NCBI RefSeq assembly: GCF_030684185.1
Contig: NZ_JAUXOY010000014.1
Span: forward strand, 280,001-344,000
Source of the DNA: Methylotenera sp.
GTDB taxonomy: Bacteria; Pseudomonadota; Gammaproteobacteria; Burkholderiales; Methylophilaceae
Direction: 5' to 3'
DNA: 64,000 bases
Under the pieces are notes generated by a model. The model worked only from the letters and a program-made list of their open reading frames with translations, was not told the DNA's origin and did no database searches. Below are positions 26,398-36,848 of this stretch, piece after piece. The number at the start of each line of letters is the position of its first letter. The stretch's first letter is position 1. A program made the position numbers and the translations under genes.

Positions 26398-26715
26398 TTA
26401 AATATTCTTAATGGTGCCTTTAGGCAATGCGCTTTGCACCGATTGTTTCTGCACCACAATCTCAGTGTTTTCAGCAATTTCAACCGTTACAAACGTATCA
26501 GTTACTTTAGTCACTTTGCCTACAATGCCGCCACTGGTAATGACTTCGTCGCCTTTTTGCAAGGCTGCGATCATATTGCGCTGTTCTTTAGCGGCTTTCA
26601 TCTGCGGGCGAATAATCATGAAGAAAAATAATACAAAAATGATGATGAGTGGAAGAAAACTCATTAACTCATTACTTGCTGGGGTGCTGGCTGCGTATGC
26701 ATTTGAAATAAACAC
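26398..26715 (-). CDS. yajC: Preprotein translocase subunit YajC
   Basis: This 105-residue protein has a single membrane span (LMSFLPLIIIFVLFFFMIIRPQMKA) and a cytosolic domain. That domain has LQKGDEVITSGGIVGKVTKV, the family hallmark. It is an auxiliary SecDF partner. It lies between tgt and secD. Confidence 0.96.
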   Translation of the reverse strand: MFISNAYAASTPASNELMSFLPLIIIFVLFFFMIIRPQMKAAKEQRNMIAALQKGDEVITSGGIVGKVTKVTDTFVTVEIAENTEIVVQKQSVQSALPKGTIKNI

Positions 26716-26803
26716 GATATGGCTCTCTTTAAATTAACTAGAATATTATAAAAAATTAGCTTCGGATTTTAACACAGACTATTAGTTATTGCAGACTAGT
26801 CGT

Positions 26804-27931
<1,128 letters not shown>

Positions 27932-28034
27932 TTAATAATCAGCCGCGATATTATCACAAGGCTTTGCTATACTCATTTTTGTCTAATAAAACTGTCATTT
28001 AAATATAAACTTTAAGAAAATTAGTGCAGTAAAA

Positions 28035-28640
28035 ATGCTCACACATTTAGCTAGATTAGGACTGATAGCTTTGGTAAGGCTTTTGATTGGCGCTAATCCG
28101 CGCTGGGTTAATGCTGCACCAAGTTTGGCGCAAAGCATTTACTTTACCAATCATACTAGCCATCTCGACACGCTAGCCTTGTGGGTGGCACTGCCAGCTG
28201 AAATTCGTGCCAATACAAGACCCGTAGCAGCTAAAGATTATTGGGGTAAGGGCATAATTAAACAATTTATTGCCTTAAAAGTGCTGAATGCGGTGTTGAT
28301 AGATCGTGAGGTATCACGCCATACTGACCCGCTAGCGCCTTTGTTAGCCGCTTTGGATGCAGGCGACTCGTTGATAATATTCCCGGAAGGCACACGCAGG
28401 GCGCAAGCAGAGCCAAGTGACTTTAAGGGCGGTTTATATCATTTGGCAGAAGCCTTTCCGCAGGTGATATTAATCCCTGTATATTTAGATACCCTGCATC
28501 GCAGTATGCCCAAAGGTAGCTTTCTGCCTGTGCCACTGATATGCACAGTGCGTTTTGGTGCGCCGCTGGTGCGGCAAGAAAATGAACATAAAAAAGTATT
28601 TTTAGCTCGCGCTCGCGAGGCGGTTTTGAGTTTGATTTAG
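28035..28640 (+). CDS. 1-acylglycerol-3-phosphate O-acyltransferase (PlsC-like)
   Basis: This 201-residue membrane-associated acyltransferase has the catalytic H-x4-D motif in FTNHTSHLDTLALW (about residues 38-47). FPEGTRR (about 117) and a hydrophobic start are also present. It would acylate lysophosphatidic acid to phosphatidic acid. The next gene, cdsA-like, uses that product, so the order is biochemically coherent. It is shorter than E. coli PlsC but has all core motifs. Confidence 0.88.
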   Translation: MLTHLARLGLIALVRLLIGANPRWVNAAPSLAQSIYFTNHTSHLDTLALWVALPAEIRANTRPVAAKDYWGKGIIKQFIALKVLNAVLIDREVSRHTDPLAPLLAALDAGDSLIIFPEGTRRAQAEPSDFKGGLYHLAEAFPQVILIPVYLDTLHRSMPKGSFLPVPLICTVRFGAPLVRQENEHKKVFLARAREAVLSLI

Positions 28641-28653
28641 GAGTTAATGAAAC

Positions 28654-29646
28654 ATGCTAGGTAACCTGATTAATGCTTTGGAGGCACTGAGTCCGAGTCA
28701 AAAATTTTACTGGCTTATCGGTGGAGTGGCGGCGTTATTGCTGATTGCGTCTGTTATCGGCTGGCTGCTTAATCGACGTTTGTTAGCCAGGCAAAACCCA
28801 TCCGAGACATCTCAAAAAGTCATCAATAACCTGATTGCGCGTGTAAACGCATGGTGGGTGATGGTGGTGATACTTGGGATAGCGTTTTTAGCAGGAAAGT
28901 TAGGCACGATTATTTTGTTTGGTTTTATTTCATATTTCGCATTGCGCGAATTTATGACGCTTACACCCACGCGTTCGGGCGATCATCGTACTTTGTCATT
29001 AGCTTTTTTTTTGCTAATTCCGCTCCACTATTATTTGATTTACATTGAGTGGTATGGGTTATTCAGCACTCTGATTCCGGTATACGCATTCTTGCTGATG
29101 CCTTCTATTTCTGTGCTGGCGCAAGATACCGAGCATTTTTTAGAGCGCGCTGCCAAAATTCAATGGGGCGTGATGATTGCGATTTATTGCATAAGCCACG
29201 CACCAGCACTACTTTTATTGCCCATCATTAATTTTGAAGGTCAAAACCTATTGTTGCTATTTTACTTTTTACTTATCGTTCAATTGAGCGATGTGTTGCA
29301 ATATGTGTTTGGTAACTTGTTCGGCAAAACAAAAGTAGCACCTGTCGTTAGCCCTAATAAGACTCTGGAAGGCTTGGTTGGCGGTGGCCTATCTACTATT
29401 TTGGTAGGTGCGGCCTTGTGGTGGATGACGCCTTTTACCCCTTTGCAAAGCGCAGGCATGGCAGCAGTGATTGTTGTTATGGGCTTTCTCGGAGGCTTGG
29501 TAATGTCCGCCATTAAGCGCAGTTTGGGCGCTAAAGATTGGGGAAGTATGATAGAAGGCCATGGCGGGATGCTTGATAGAATGGATTCTGTCAGTTTTTC
29601 TGCGCCGATTTTCTTTCATTTGGTGCGCTATTTTTTTACGTCTTGA
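28654..29646 (+). CDS. Phosphatidate cytidylyltransferase (CdsA-like)
   Basis: This 330-residue polytopic protein has the CTP_transf_1 signature in its C-terminal half: QLSDVLQYVFGNLFGKTKVAPVVSPNKTLEG, then SAIKRSLGAKDWGSMIEGHGGMLDRMDS with the conserved metal-binding Asp. It makes CDP-diacylglycerol from phosphatidate. The long N-terminal region with extra segments and a non-conserved cytosolic stretch (residues 35-60) is typical of the YnbB-like branch. It lies 13 bp after the plsC-like gene and precedes pssA. Confidence 0.9.
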   Translation: MLGNLINALEALSPSQKFYWLIGGVAALLLIASVIGWLLNRRLLARQNPSETSQKVINNLIARVNAWWVMVVILGIAFLAGKLGTIILFGFISYFALREFMTLTPTRSGDHRTLSLAFFLLIPLHYYLIYIEWYGLFSTLIPVYAFLLMPSISVLAQDTEHFLERAAKIQWGVMIAIYCISHAPALLLLPIINFEGQNLLLLFYFLLIVQLSDVLQYVFGNLFGKTKVAPVVSPNKTLEGLVGGGLSTILVGAALWWMTPFTPLQSAGMAAVIVVMGFLGGLVMSAIKRSLGAKDWGSMIEGHGGMLDRMDSVSFSAPIFFHLVRYFFTS

Positions 29647-29698
29647 GTAAAAAGTGTTTATTATAATAGCTCAACTTAATAACTGATGGTTTCCAAGC

Positions 29699-30508
29699 AT
29701 GGCTGAGCCTAACGAGAAGATTAAACTTAACGACAAAGTTAAACGTAGGGAAACCGACAGCGCTAGCCTTCGTGCGCGAGGCATCTATCTGCTGCCCAAC
29801 TTATTCACCTCGGCAGCATTGTTTGCAGGTTTTTTTGCCATTGTGCAGGCAATGAATGGCAACTTCGAACTTTCAGCAATCGCAATTTTTATTGCCATGG
29901 TGTTAGACGGGCTCGATGGTCGCGTTGCTCGTATGACTAATACGCAAAGCGCATTTGGTGCAGAATACGATAGCTTGTCAGATATGGTGTCTTTCGGTGT
30001 AGCGCCAGCGCTTATTTTATATGTTTGGGCATTAAAGCCGTTGGGTAAACTAGGCTGGTTAGCCGCATTTACTTACTGCGCCTGCGCAGCGTTACGTTTA
30101 GCTAGATTCAACACCAAATTAGACGATGAACATCAAGATAAACGCTATTTTCAAGGTTTGCCTAGCCCAGGCGCTGCCGCTTTGTTAGCGGGTTTTGTAT
30201 GGGTTTCATATGAATATGGCGTGAGCGGGCGCGATGTATTTTTTGGCATATTGCAATGGAAATGGATGGCTTGGGGCATCACTATATTTGCGGGACTTTC
30301 GATGGTGACAGATTTGCGTTATTACAGCGGCAAAGATATTAACTTGAAGGAGAGCGTGCCATTTTTCGTGATCCTAGGAATCATGCTGGTGATAGTGTTG
30401 ATTTCATATAGCCCGCCCGAAGTGCTATTTTTCGTGATGGCTTCCTATGCACTTTCTGGCTATATCATGTGGGTGCAAGATAAGTTAGAAAAAGGTAAAA
30501 AAGATTAG
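29699..30508 (+). CDS. pssA: CDP-diacylglycerol-serine O-phosphatidyltransferase
   Basis: This 269-residue membrane enzyme has the full CDP-alcohol phosphotransferase motif D-G-x2-D-G-x2-A-R-x8-G-x3-D-x3-D in VLDGLDGRVARMTNTQSAFG followed by EYDSLSD (about residues 82-108). It uses CDP-diacylglycerol and serine to make phosphatidylserine. The substrate comes from the upstream gene. The N-terminus before LRARGIYLLPNLFTSAAL is a short charged cytosolic tail. The pssA-leuA linkage is common in betaproteobacteria. Confidence 0.95.
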   Translation: MAEPNEKIKLNDKVKRRETDSASLRARGIYLLPNLFTSAALFAGFFAIVQAMNGNFELSAIAIFIAMVLDGLDGRVARMTNTQSAFGAEYDSLSDMVSFGVAPALILYVWALKPLGKLGWLAAFTYCACAALRLARFNTKLDDEHQDKRYFQGLPSPGAAALLAGFVWVSYEYGVSGRDVFFGILQWKWMAWGITIFAGLSMVTDLRYYSGKDINLKESVPFFVILGIMLVIVLISYSPPEVLFFVMASYALSGYIMWVQDKLEKGKKD

Positions 30509-30890
30509 GTCCATTTATAATTTGTGCGATATATATAACGAGTTAAATACTTTCAAATTAAACACTTGCAGAATCCTGTAAAAAATACTATATTTCTATC
30601 ATTATGTTGAATTCATACATTTCAGATATTTTTTTTGTAGCTAGCCTTTTGGCTAGTGCATTGTTTTGGCGCAAATTATTTGAAATTTACAATTCAAAAT
30701 CTCGTGCTGTTGCGCTTCGTGCCAACAACCTGCGCTAGCGCGCAAACTACACCCCTCCCACACCATGTATTAAATGACGTTGCGTAATCATTGCGACGAG
30801 ATGCTACTATTTGAGCTCGATTTCATGTACATCAATCAAGTTGAGTTAAATAGCGCTAAAATTAAACAGAATAAAAATTAGGTAATTACT
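30509..30890 (+). promoter_or_regulatory. leuA upstream region with a possible 44-residue ORF
   Basis: This 382-bp AT-rich gap lies before leuA. It contains an ORF at 30604-30738 (start MLNSYISDIFFVASLLASAL, 44 residues, 7 Leu) with a hydrophobic N-half and basic C-half. It has no clear ribosome site and no run of Leu codons, so evidence for a classic leucine leader is weak. An 8-bp palindrome CGCTAGCG overlaps its stop. The leuA promoter must lie in this gap or upstream. leuA itself has a GGTAATTACT leader rather than a strong Shine-Dalgarno. Confidence 0.3.
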
Positions 30891-32465
30891 ATGAATCAAG
30901 CGACTAATCAAGCTGCAAGCCAAACAACAAAACAAGATCAAATTATTATTTTTGATACTACCTTGCGCGATGGCGAACAAAGCCCGGGTGCAGCGATGAC
31001 TAAAGAAGAAAAAATCCGTATTGCCCGCCAGCTTGAAAAGTTGGGTGTAAACGTGATTGAGGCAGGCTTTGCCGCTGCAAGCCCTGGCGATTTTGATGCA
31101 ATTTCAGAGATTGCCAAAATCATTAAAAACTCGACGGTTTGTTCGTTGGCACGCGCGAGCGAGAACGATGTGCGCCGTGCAGGCGAAGCTATAAAACATG
31201 CGGCTAGCGGGCGTATACACACGTTTATTGCTACCAGCAAAATCCACATGGAAAACAAACTTCGCATGACCGAAGACCAAGTGGTTGAGCGCGCCGTACA
31301 AGCGGTTAAATGGGCGTTGGAATACACTAATGATGTTGAATTTTCAGCTGAAGATGCAGTGCGCTCAGACATCGATTTCTTGGTGCGCGTATTTGATGCC
31401 GTCATTGAAGCAGGCGCTAAAACCATCAATGTGCCAGATACGGTGGGCTATAGCATTCCCGCTCCTTGGGGTGAGCGCATGGCCATTTTGATTAAGCGCG
31501 TTAAAAACTCTGATAAGGTGGTATGGAGTACGCACTGCCATAACGATTTAGGTATGGCAGTCGCTAACTCCTTGGCCGCCGTCATGAACGGTGCGCGACA
31601 AGTTGAATGCACGATTAATGGCTTGGGAGAGCGTGCAGGCAATGCAAGTCTTGAAGAGATTGTAATGGCGATTAAAACCCGCAGCGATATTTTCAACTTA
31701 ACTACGCGTATTGATGCGACGCAAATCGTGCCAACAAGTAAATTAGTGTCGACGATTACAGGTTACCCAGTACAGCCAAACAAGGCTATTGTTGGCGCGA
31801 ATGCCTTCGCGCATGAGTCTGGTATACATCAGGACGGCGTATTAAAACACCGTGAGACTTACGAAATCATGCGCGCAGAGGATGTGGGCTGGAATGCCAA
31901 TAAATTAACCTTGGGTAAATTGTCTGGTCGTAATGCGTTTAGAACACGCTTAAAAGAGCTTGGTATAGAGTTGGAAACAGATGATTTGCTTAATGTTGCC
32001 TTTGCAAAATTCAAAGATTTGGCGGATAAAAAATCTGAGATATTTGATGAGGATTTGCATGCTTTAGTAAGCGATGAATTTGTTTCAGAGGCGGCAGAAA
32101 GCTTCAAATTAGTGTATTTGCAAGTTTCCTCTATTACAGGTGAAGTGCCACATGCGATTATTACCATATCAGAAAATAGCATTGAGAAACGTGCTGAGGC
32201 TGACGGTGGCGGGCCGGTTGATGCAGCCTTCAAGGCGATTGAAACTATCGTACAAAGTGGTGCTGAATTGCAGCTTTATTCTGTAAACAATATTACCAGT
32301 GGCACGGATGCACAGGGCGAGGTAACTGTGCGTCTTTCTAAAGGCGGCCGTATTGTAAATGGCCAAGGCGCGGATACTGACATTGTAGTTGCCTCGGTAA
32401 AGGCCTATTTGAATGCGTTGAATAAGATACAGTCTAAGTCTGAGCGTGCGCATCCTCAAGTATAA
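30891..32465 (+). CDS. leuA: 2-isopropylmalate synthase
   Basis: This 524-residue enzyme catalyses the first committed step of leucine synthesis, condensing acetyl-CoA with 2-oxoisovalerate. The catalytic barrel begins [20 protein letters not shown] with the metal-binding Asp. It has [18 protein letters not shown], where the two His bind metal, and [26 protein letters not shown] follows. The C-terminal LeuA regulatory domain (about 395-515) should give leucine feedback. An N-terminal Gln/Thr-rich tail precedes the barrel. Length is normal. Confidence 0.97.
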   Translation: MNQATNQAASQTTKQDQIIIFDTTLRDGEQSPGAAMTKEEKIRIARQLEKLGVNVIEAGFAAASPGDFDAISEIAKIIKNSTVCSLARASENDVRRAGEAIKHAASGRIHTFIATSKIHMENKLRMTEDQVVERAVQAVKWALEYTNDVEFSAEDAVRSDIDFLVRVFDAVIEAGAKTINVPDTVGYSIPAPWGERMAILIKRVKNSDKVVWSTHCHNDLGMAVANSLAAVMNGARQVECTINGLGERAGNASLEEIVMAIKTRSDIFNLTTRIDATQIVPTSKLVSTITGYPVQPNKAIVGANAFAHESGIHQDGVLKHRETYEIMRAEDVGWNANKLTLGKLSGRNAFRTRLKELGIELETDDLLNVAFAKFKDLADKKSEIFDEDLHALVSDEFVSEAAESFKLVYLQVSSITGEVPHAIITISENSIEKRAEADGGGPVDAAFKAIETIVQSGAELQLYSVNNITSGTDAQGEVTVRLSKGGRIVNGQGADTDIVVASVKAYLNALNKIQSKSERAHPQV

Positions 32466-32475
32466 CCATTACAAC

Positions 32476-32553
32476 ATTGCGCGATAACTTTGTTGTCTGA
32501 ACTTGCCGTACAAAATGTACTGTCTTCGTTCAGGCGCTTTGTTCTCGCGCAAT
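32476..32553. repeat. Nested palindromic intergenic element
   Basis: Between leuA and the EamA gene a 78-bp element has nested inverted repeats. The outer arms are ATTGCGCGA and TCGCGCAAT, the middle arms CTGAAC and GTTCAG, and the inner arms GTAC and GTAC around a 5-nt loop. There is no T-run after it, so it is more like a REP/extragenic palindrome than a simple terminator. Other copies in the window were not found. Confidence 0.6.
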
Positions 32554-32576
32554 CTTGAAATGGTAAGACGCGTCAA

Positions 32577-33452
32577 ATGAAAATTAAAAATCAAGGTCTG
32601 CTAATTGTTTTAGCGCTGTTCTGCACCTATTTTATATGGGGTTCAACTTATCTCGCCATACGTTTTGGTATAGAAAGCTTTCCGCCATTTCTCATGGCAG
32701 GTGTGCGCTTTACTATTGCAGGGGCGATTTTATATTGCGTGATGCGTTTTTTTGGCGCACCAAATCCTACCAGGCAGCAATGGTTAGGTGCAACCGCGGT
32801 TGGTATTTTTCTGCCAGCTTTGGGCAATGGAACGGTATGCTATGTGCAGCAAACGGTTTCATCTAGCGTGGCAGCGCTATCTATTGCCACTGCACCGATT
32901 TGGATGGCGATTTTCTCGTCCATTTGGGGGCATAAAATCACCAGTAAAGAATGGCTTGGTATTGCTGTTGGCCTAGCAGGTATTGTGCTGTTAAATGTGG
33001 GTGGCAGCCTGCACGGCGAACTAGCGAGTGCAATGTTGCTGATTTTTGCAGCAGCGAGTTGGTCATTTGGTTCAGTGTGGAGCAAGCGTTTGGATATGCC
33101 TGATGGTTTGATGGCAAGTGCCTCACAAATGCTGGCCGGTGGTGTGGTATTGTTAATGGTGAGTTCTCTGCAAGGTGAAACTTGGCCGCAAACAATTAGC
33201 CAAAAATCATGGGGTGCTATGTTGTTCTTAGTGGTATTGGGCTCATTGGTTGCATACAGTGCTTACCAATATTTACTTAAAACCGTGCGCCCGCTAGTCG
33301 CCAGCAGTAATACATTTGTGAACCCCGTAGTGGCGTTTATCGTGGGCATTTGGTTTGCAAATGAGCATGTGACAACGACTGAATTCATTGCGCTTGGCGT
33401 GATATTGATTGGCGTGTTCCTAGTGCTGTCTGCCAGCAATAAAGAAATTTAG
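32577..33452 (+). CDS. EamA/DMT-family transporter (RhaT/YedA-like)
   Basis: This 291-residue protein has about ten membrane segments in two EamA repeats. The start FCTYFIWGSTYLAIRFGIESFPPFLMAG is the standard first-repeat signature. The second repeat starts near residue 148 (ASAMLLIFAAASWSFGSVWSKRL). These are drug/metabolite exporters of the inner membrane. The substrate cannot be told from sequence. The closest named relatives by eye are YedA-type permeases. Confidence 0.9.
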   Translation: MKIKNQGLLIVLALFCTYFIWGSTYLAIRFGIESFPPFLMAGVRFTIAGAILYCVMRFFGAPNPTRQQWLGATAVGIFLPALGNGTVCYVQQTVSSSVAALSIATAPIWMAIFSSIWGHKITSKEWLGIAVGLAGIVLLNVGGSLHGELASAMLLIFAAASWSFGSVWSKRLDMPDGLMASASQMLAGGVVLLMVSSLQGETWPQTISQKSWGAMLFLVVLGSLVAYSAYQYLLKTVRPLVASSNTFVNPVVAFIVGIWFANEHVTTTEFIALGVILIGVFLVLSASNKEI

Positions 33453-33484
33453 AGCATTTAATTTACAAAAGTTTAATTTAAAAG

Positions 33485-34162
33485 ATGTTTAATATGAAAC
33501 AAAACCTAGCACTATTTGACTTAGACAATACCCTGCTTGCTGGTGATAGCGACTATAACTGGAGCTTATTTTTGATAAGTGAAGGTTTGCTTGATGCGAA
33601 AACGCATCATGACCGTAACGAACAGTTTTATCTGGATTATAAAAATGGCTGTTTAAATATTACGGAATTTTTAAAATTTCAGCTAAAACCGCTTTCACAG
33701 CACTCCAAAAAGTTCTTGGATGAGCTTCATTTAAAATATATGCAAAAAATCATCCGCCCGATGATGACGCAAAAAGCGCAGGATTTGGTAGATAAGCATA
33801 AGCAAGCAGGTGATTTATGTGTGGTCATTACTGCAACCAATAGCTTTGTAACCAAGCCCATTGCAACCGCTTATGGCATCGAGCATTTGATTGGCAGTGA
33901 CCCGGAAATGGTGAATGGCGAATATACGGGTGGTGTGACCGGTGTGCCAACTTACAAAGAAGGCAAGGTCATTCGAATCAATCAATGGCTAGAAGCACGT
34001 GGGCAACAGTTGTCAGATTTTAAAACCAGTTATTTCTATAGCGATTCGCACAACGATTTGCCGCTGATGAAGTTGGTAACTGATCCTGTAGCGGTAGATG
34101 CTGATGAAATACTAACGGCCTATGCAAAACAGCAAGGGTGGCCACAAATTAGCTTGCGCTAG
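33485..34162 (+). CDS. HAD-IB family phosphatase (SerB-like)
   Basis: This 225-residue soluble phosphatase has HAD motif I LALFDLDNTLLAGDSD with nucleophile Asp at about 14. Motif II lies in VVITATNSF, and motif III/IV in YFYSDSHNDLPLMKLV. The helical C1-type cap inserted after motif I fits subclass IB. Such proteins are annotated as phosphoserine-phosphatase-like, but the true substrate is unknown. A second Met at codon 4 precedes the conserved core, so the start may be 9 bp later. The gene ends 20 bp before the convergent ccsA-like gene. Confidence 0.9.
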   Translation: MFNMKQNLALFDLDNTLLAGDSDYNWSLFLISEGLLDAKTHHDRNEQFYLDYKNGCLNITEFLKFQLKPLSQHSKKFLDELHLKYMQKIIRPMMTQKAQDLVDKHKQAGDLCVVITATNSFVTKPIATAYGIEHLIGSDPEMVNGEYTGGVTGVPTYKEGKVIRINQWLEARGQQLSDFKTSYFYSDSHNDLPLMKLVTDPVAVDADEILTAYAKQQGWPQISLR

Positions 34163-34182
34163 AATCTGGATTTTTAAGGCTT

Positions 34183-35007
34183 TTATCGACCCAGTAACAC
34201 TTCCAATATGAACTTACTGCCTACGTAAGCCAGTACAAGCAAGATAAAGCCACTCAAAGTCCAACGAATGGCTTTTAAGCCACGCCAGCCGTATTGGTAG
34301 CGACCATATAAAAGCCCGCCATATATAAACCAGCTGGCAATTGAAAATACGGCTTTATGATTAAATTGCATGGGTTTTCCAAAAATCTCCTCAGAGAACA
34401 ACATGCCGCTAACGAGCGTGATAGTCAGCAAAATAAAGCCTAAGCTAATGATTCTGAATAACAAGCTCTCCATTACCATGAGTGGCGGAAAGCTCGGCAA
34501 TTTGATAGGCGTTGGCTTGTTATGCAAACTGCGCTCAGCCACTGTCATAAGTAGAGCGTGAAATGTAGCGAATGTGAATAGACTGTAAGCCAGCAAGGCG
34601 ATGGTGATGTGTGCTAAAAACAGTGGTGACTCAGCTAAGGGCATGAAGTGATTGGTTGCATTGGATGCAGGTAAAAGTGCAAAGATAGCCGCTGGCGGCA
34701 GTACAAATGCTTGCAGGCTGGTGAGCTTGTGATTGAGGTCAGCCACCCAGTAAATTAGTACGGTGAGCCAGGCTATTGCTGAAAGAACATTAAAAAATCC
34801 TAAATTATAGCCATTAACAAAAATGGTTTGATATAACAGCCAGGCGTGAATAATTAATCCAAACGCTATCATGGTGGAATGTAGCTTCAAGTATTGGGAC
34901 ATTGCCGGGGTCTTAGCACAGCGCCAGAAATCTGTTGCAACAGCTAAATAGATAAATACAACAGCGAAATATGAGATTAATTTTTGCATAACGTGATTAT
35001 GGCGCAA
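34183..35007 (-). CDS. CcsA/YpjD-type cytochrome c assembly membrane protein
   Basis: This 274-residue polytopic protein belongs to the cytochrome-c-assembly family. HITIALLAYSLFTFATFHALLM in the centre and FNHKAVFSIASWFIYGGLLYGRYQYGWRG near the C-terminus carry the family's conserved His and aromatic residues. The tryptophan-rich WWD loop of true CcmF/CcsA is not obvious, so it is closer to YpjD/CorE. It is divergent from ffh by about 60 bp, an order common in gamma- and betaproteobacteria. The first 5-6 residues may not be part of the protein (a Met at codon 7 is also possible). Confidence 0.85.
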   Translation of the reverse strand: MRHNHVMQKLISYFAVVFIYLAVATDFWRCAKTPAMSQYLKLHSTMIAFGLIIHAWLLYQTIFVNGYNLGFFNVLSAIAWLTVLIYWVADLNHKLTSLQAFVLPPAAIFALLPASNATNHFMPLAESPLFLAHITIALLAYSLFTFATFHALLMTVAERSLHNKPTPIKLPSFPPLMVMESLLFRIISLGFILLTITLVSGMLFSEEIFGKPMQFNHKAVFSIASWFIYGGLLYGRYQYGWRGLKAIRWTLSGFILLVLAYVGSKFILEVLLGR

Positions 35008-35070
35008 TTATGCTGTAAATATAATAGGTTGATGTAAAATTGAGTATCTAATGATTCGTAAGAGAATGCA

Positions 35071-36435
35071 ATGCTAGAAAATCTGACCGACCGCCTACAG
35101 GGCGTTATTAAAACTCTACGTGGCCAAGCTAGGCTAACTGAAGAAAATATTGCAGATGCAATGCGCGAAGTGCGCATGGCCTTGCTTGAGGCCGATGTGG
35201 CTCTGCCCGTGGTGAAAGAGTTTATTGCGCAAGTTAAAGTGCGCGCTCAAGGCAAAGAGGTATTGCAGAGCCTTACACCAGGTCAGGCGGTTATTCAAGT
35301 TGTGCACGATGAACTTACCGCCCTTATGGGTAAGGCTAATGTAGGCTTGAACTTAGCAGCCGTGGCGCCCGCCATTATTTTGATGGCAGGTTTACAAGGT
35401 TCGGGTAAAACCACTACATCTGCCAAACTGGCAAAATTGTTAAAAGAGCAAAAAAAGAAAGTGTTGTTAGCCAGTGCGGACGTCTATCGTCCGGCTGCGA
35501 TAGAGCAACTTAAAACACTCGCCAAACAATTAGAAGTAGATTGCTTTGATAGTAATGCCAGTCAAAAACCAGCAGATATTGCCCATGCCGCACTAGATTT
35601 CGCCAAGCGCGGTTATTACGATGTGGTGATTTTCGATACTGCAGGTCGCCTAGGTATTGATGAAGCGATGATGGCAGAAATCAAAGCACTGCACACGCTA
35701 CTGAACCCGATTGAAACATTGTTTGTGGTCGATGCGATGCAAGGTCAGGATGCTGTAAACACAGCAAAAGCCTTTGGTGACACATTGCCACTCACAGGCG
35801 TGATACTTACCAAGCTCGATGGCGACTCGCGCGGCGGTGCGGCACTATCTGTGCGCCATATTACTGGCAAGCCAATTAAATTTATCGGCGTAAGTGAAAA
35901 AGTAGATGGACTAGAGCCATTTCACCCAGAGCGTATGGCTTCACGTGTATTGGGCATGGGGGATGTGCTTAGCTTGATTGAACAAGCCCATAAAAACGTT
36001 GATATGGCAGAGGCACAAAAGCTTGCCGATAAAGTTAAATCTGGCAAGAATTTCGATTTAGACGACTTCAAAGCGCAAATGTCGCAAATGCGAAAAATGG
36101 GTGGCATGGGCGCACTCATGGATAAAATGCCAGCACAGATGTCCGGTATGGCAGCCAAAATGAACCCTGACGATGCGGATAAAGCCATTCGTCGCATCGA
36201 GGGTATTATTAACAGCATGACTGCGTTAGAGCGCCGCAAGCCTGAGTTAATTAAAGCTACACGTAAGAAACGCATTGCAGATGGTTCTGGCGTACAGGTG
36301 CAAGAAGTGAATCGTTTATTAAAGCAGTTTGAAGAAACGCAAAAAATGATGAAAATGTTTGCCAAAGGCGGCATGGCCAAAATGATGCGCAGTATGGGTA
36401 ATTTAATGGGCGGAAAAATGCCTGGTATGCGCTAA
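35071..36435 (+). CDS. ffh: Signal recognition particle protein
   Basis: This 454-residue GTPase targets nascent membrane proteins together with 4.5S RNA and FtsY. The N domain is followed by the G domain with P-loop GLQGSGKTTTSAKLA (about residues 107-121). DTAGRLGIDE (G3), TKLDGDSRGGAAL and GVSEKVDGLEPF are also present. The Met-rich M domain (about 325-454) shows RRIEGIINSMTALERRKPELI, and ends GGKMPGMR. Length is standard. Confidence 0.98.
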   Translation: MLENLTDRLQGVIKTLRGQARLTEENIADAMREVRMALLEADVALPVVKEFIAQVKVRAQGKEVLQSLTPGQAVIQVVHDELTALMGKANVGLNLAAVAPAIILMAGLQGSGKTTTSAKLAKLLKEQKKKVLLASADVYRPAAIEQLKTLAKQLEVDCFDSNASQKPADIAHAALDFAKRGYYDVVIFDTAGRLGIDEAMMAEIKALHTLLNPIETLFVVDAMQGQDAVNTAKAFGDTLPLTGVILTKLDGDSRGGAALSVRHITGKPIKFIGVSEKVDGLEPFHPERMASRVLGMGDVLSLIEQAHKNVDMAEAQKLADKVKSGKNFDLDDFKAQMSQMRKMGGMGALMDKMPAQMSGMAAKMNPDDADKAIRRIEGIINSMTALERRKPELIKATRKKRIADGSGVQVQEVNRLLKQFEETQKMMKMFAKGGMAKMMRSMGNLMGGKMPGMR

Positions 36436-36546
36436 ATAATGCAGTGATAGCTAGTAATGCCTGGCAATCTACGTAAATTGCTGAAAAATTTCATTAGCCC
36501 ATCAATATAAAGAATATAAAAAGTTAATTTATTTGTTAGTTTTGCA

Positions 36547-36575
36547 TTGACCAAGCCAGTAGTTTCTAGCATAAT
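36547..36575 (+). promoter_or_regulatory. Promoter for tRNA-Lys(TTT)
   Basis: TTGACC, a 17-nt spacer and CATAAT give a good sigma-70 match. The predicted start is about 85 nt upstream of the tRNA. No other gene lies between ffh and the tRNA; the 36436-36667 gap is otherwise empty. Confidence 0.6.
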
Positions 36576-36667
36576 TGCGCCCTTTCGTAAGTAATGCTTT
36601 ATTAAGTAATAAAGTGGCTTTAGAAAAAAATCACACCAGAAACACAGTATTACCCATGTAACACAAT

Positions 36668-36743
36668 GGGGCGTTAGCTCAGCTGGTAGAGCAGCGGACT
36701 TTTAATCCGTTTGTCGTGGGTTCGATCCCCGCACGCCCTACCA
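36668..36743 (+). tRNA. tRNA-Lys (anticodon TTT)
   Basis: This 76-nt cloverleaf has acceptor arms GGGGCGT and ACGCCCT, D-arm TAGCTCAGCTGGTAGAGCA, anticodon loop CTTTTAA, T-arm GTGGGTTCGATCCCC and encoded CCA. Its 3' half is duplicated 1.8 kb downstream, which suggests it served as an integration target. Confidence 0.97.
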
Positions 36744-36750
36744 ATATCTA

Positions 36751-36778
36751 AAAGGCTTCCAGCGATGGGAGCCTTTTT
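36751..36778 (+). terminator. Terminator after tRNA-Lys(TTT)
   Basis: The hairpin AAAGGCTTCC / GGGAGCCTTT has a 6-nt loop and one T-G pair. It is followed by a T-run and ends 35 nt after the tRNA CCA. Confidence 0.8.
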
Positions 36779-36848
36779 CTTTTCTAGTGAATTTTATTTC
36801 GTGTAGGCGCTGTGTAGGCAAATTCAATCAATACAGATTGTTAATTTC

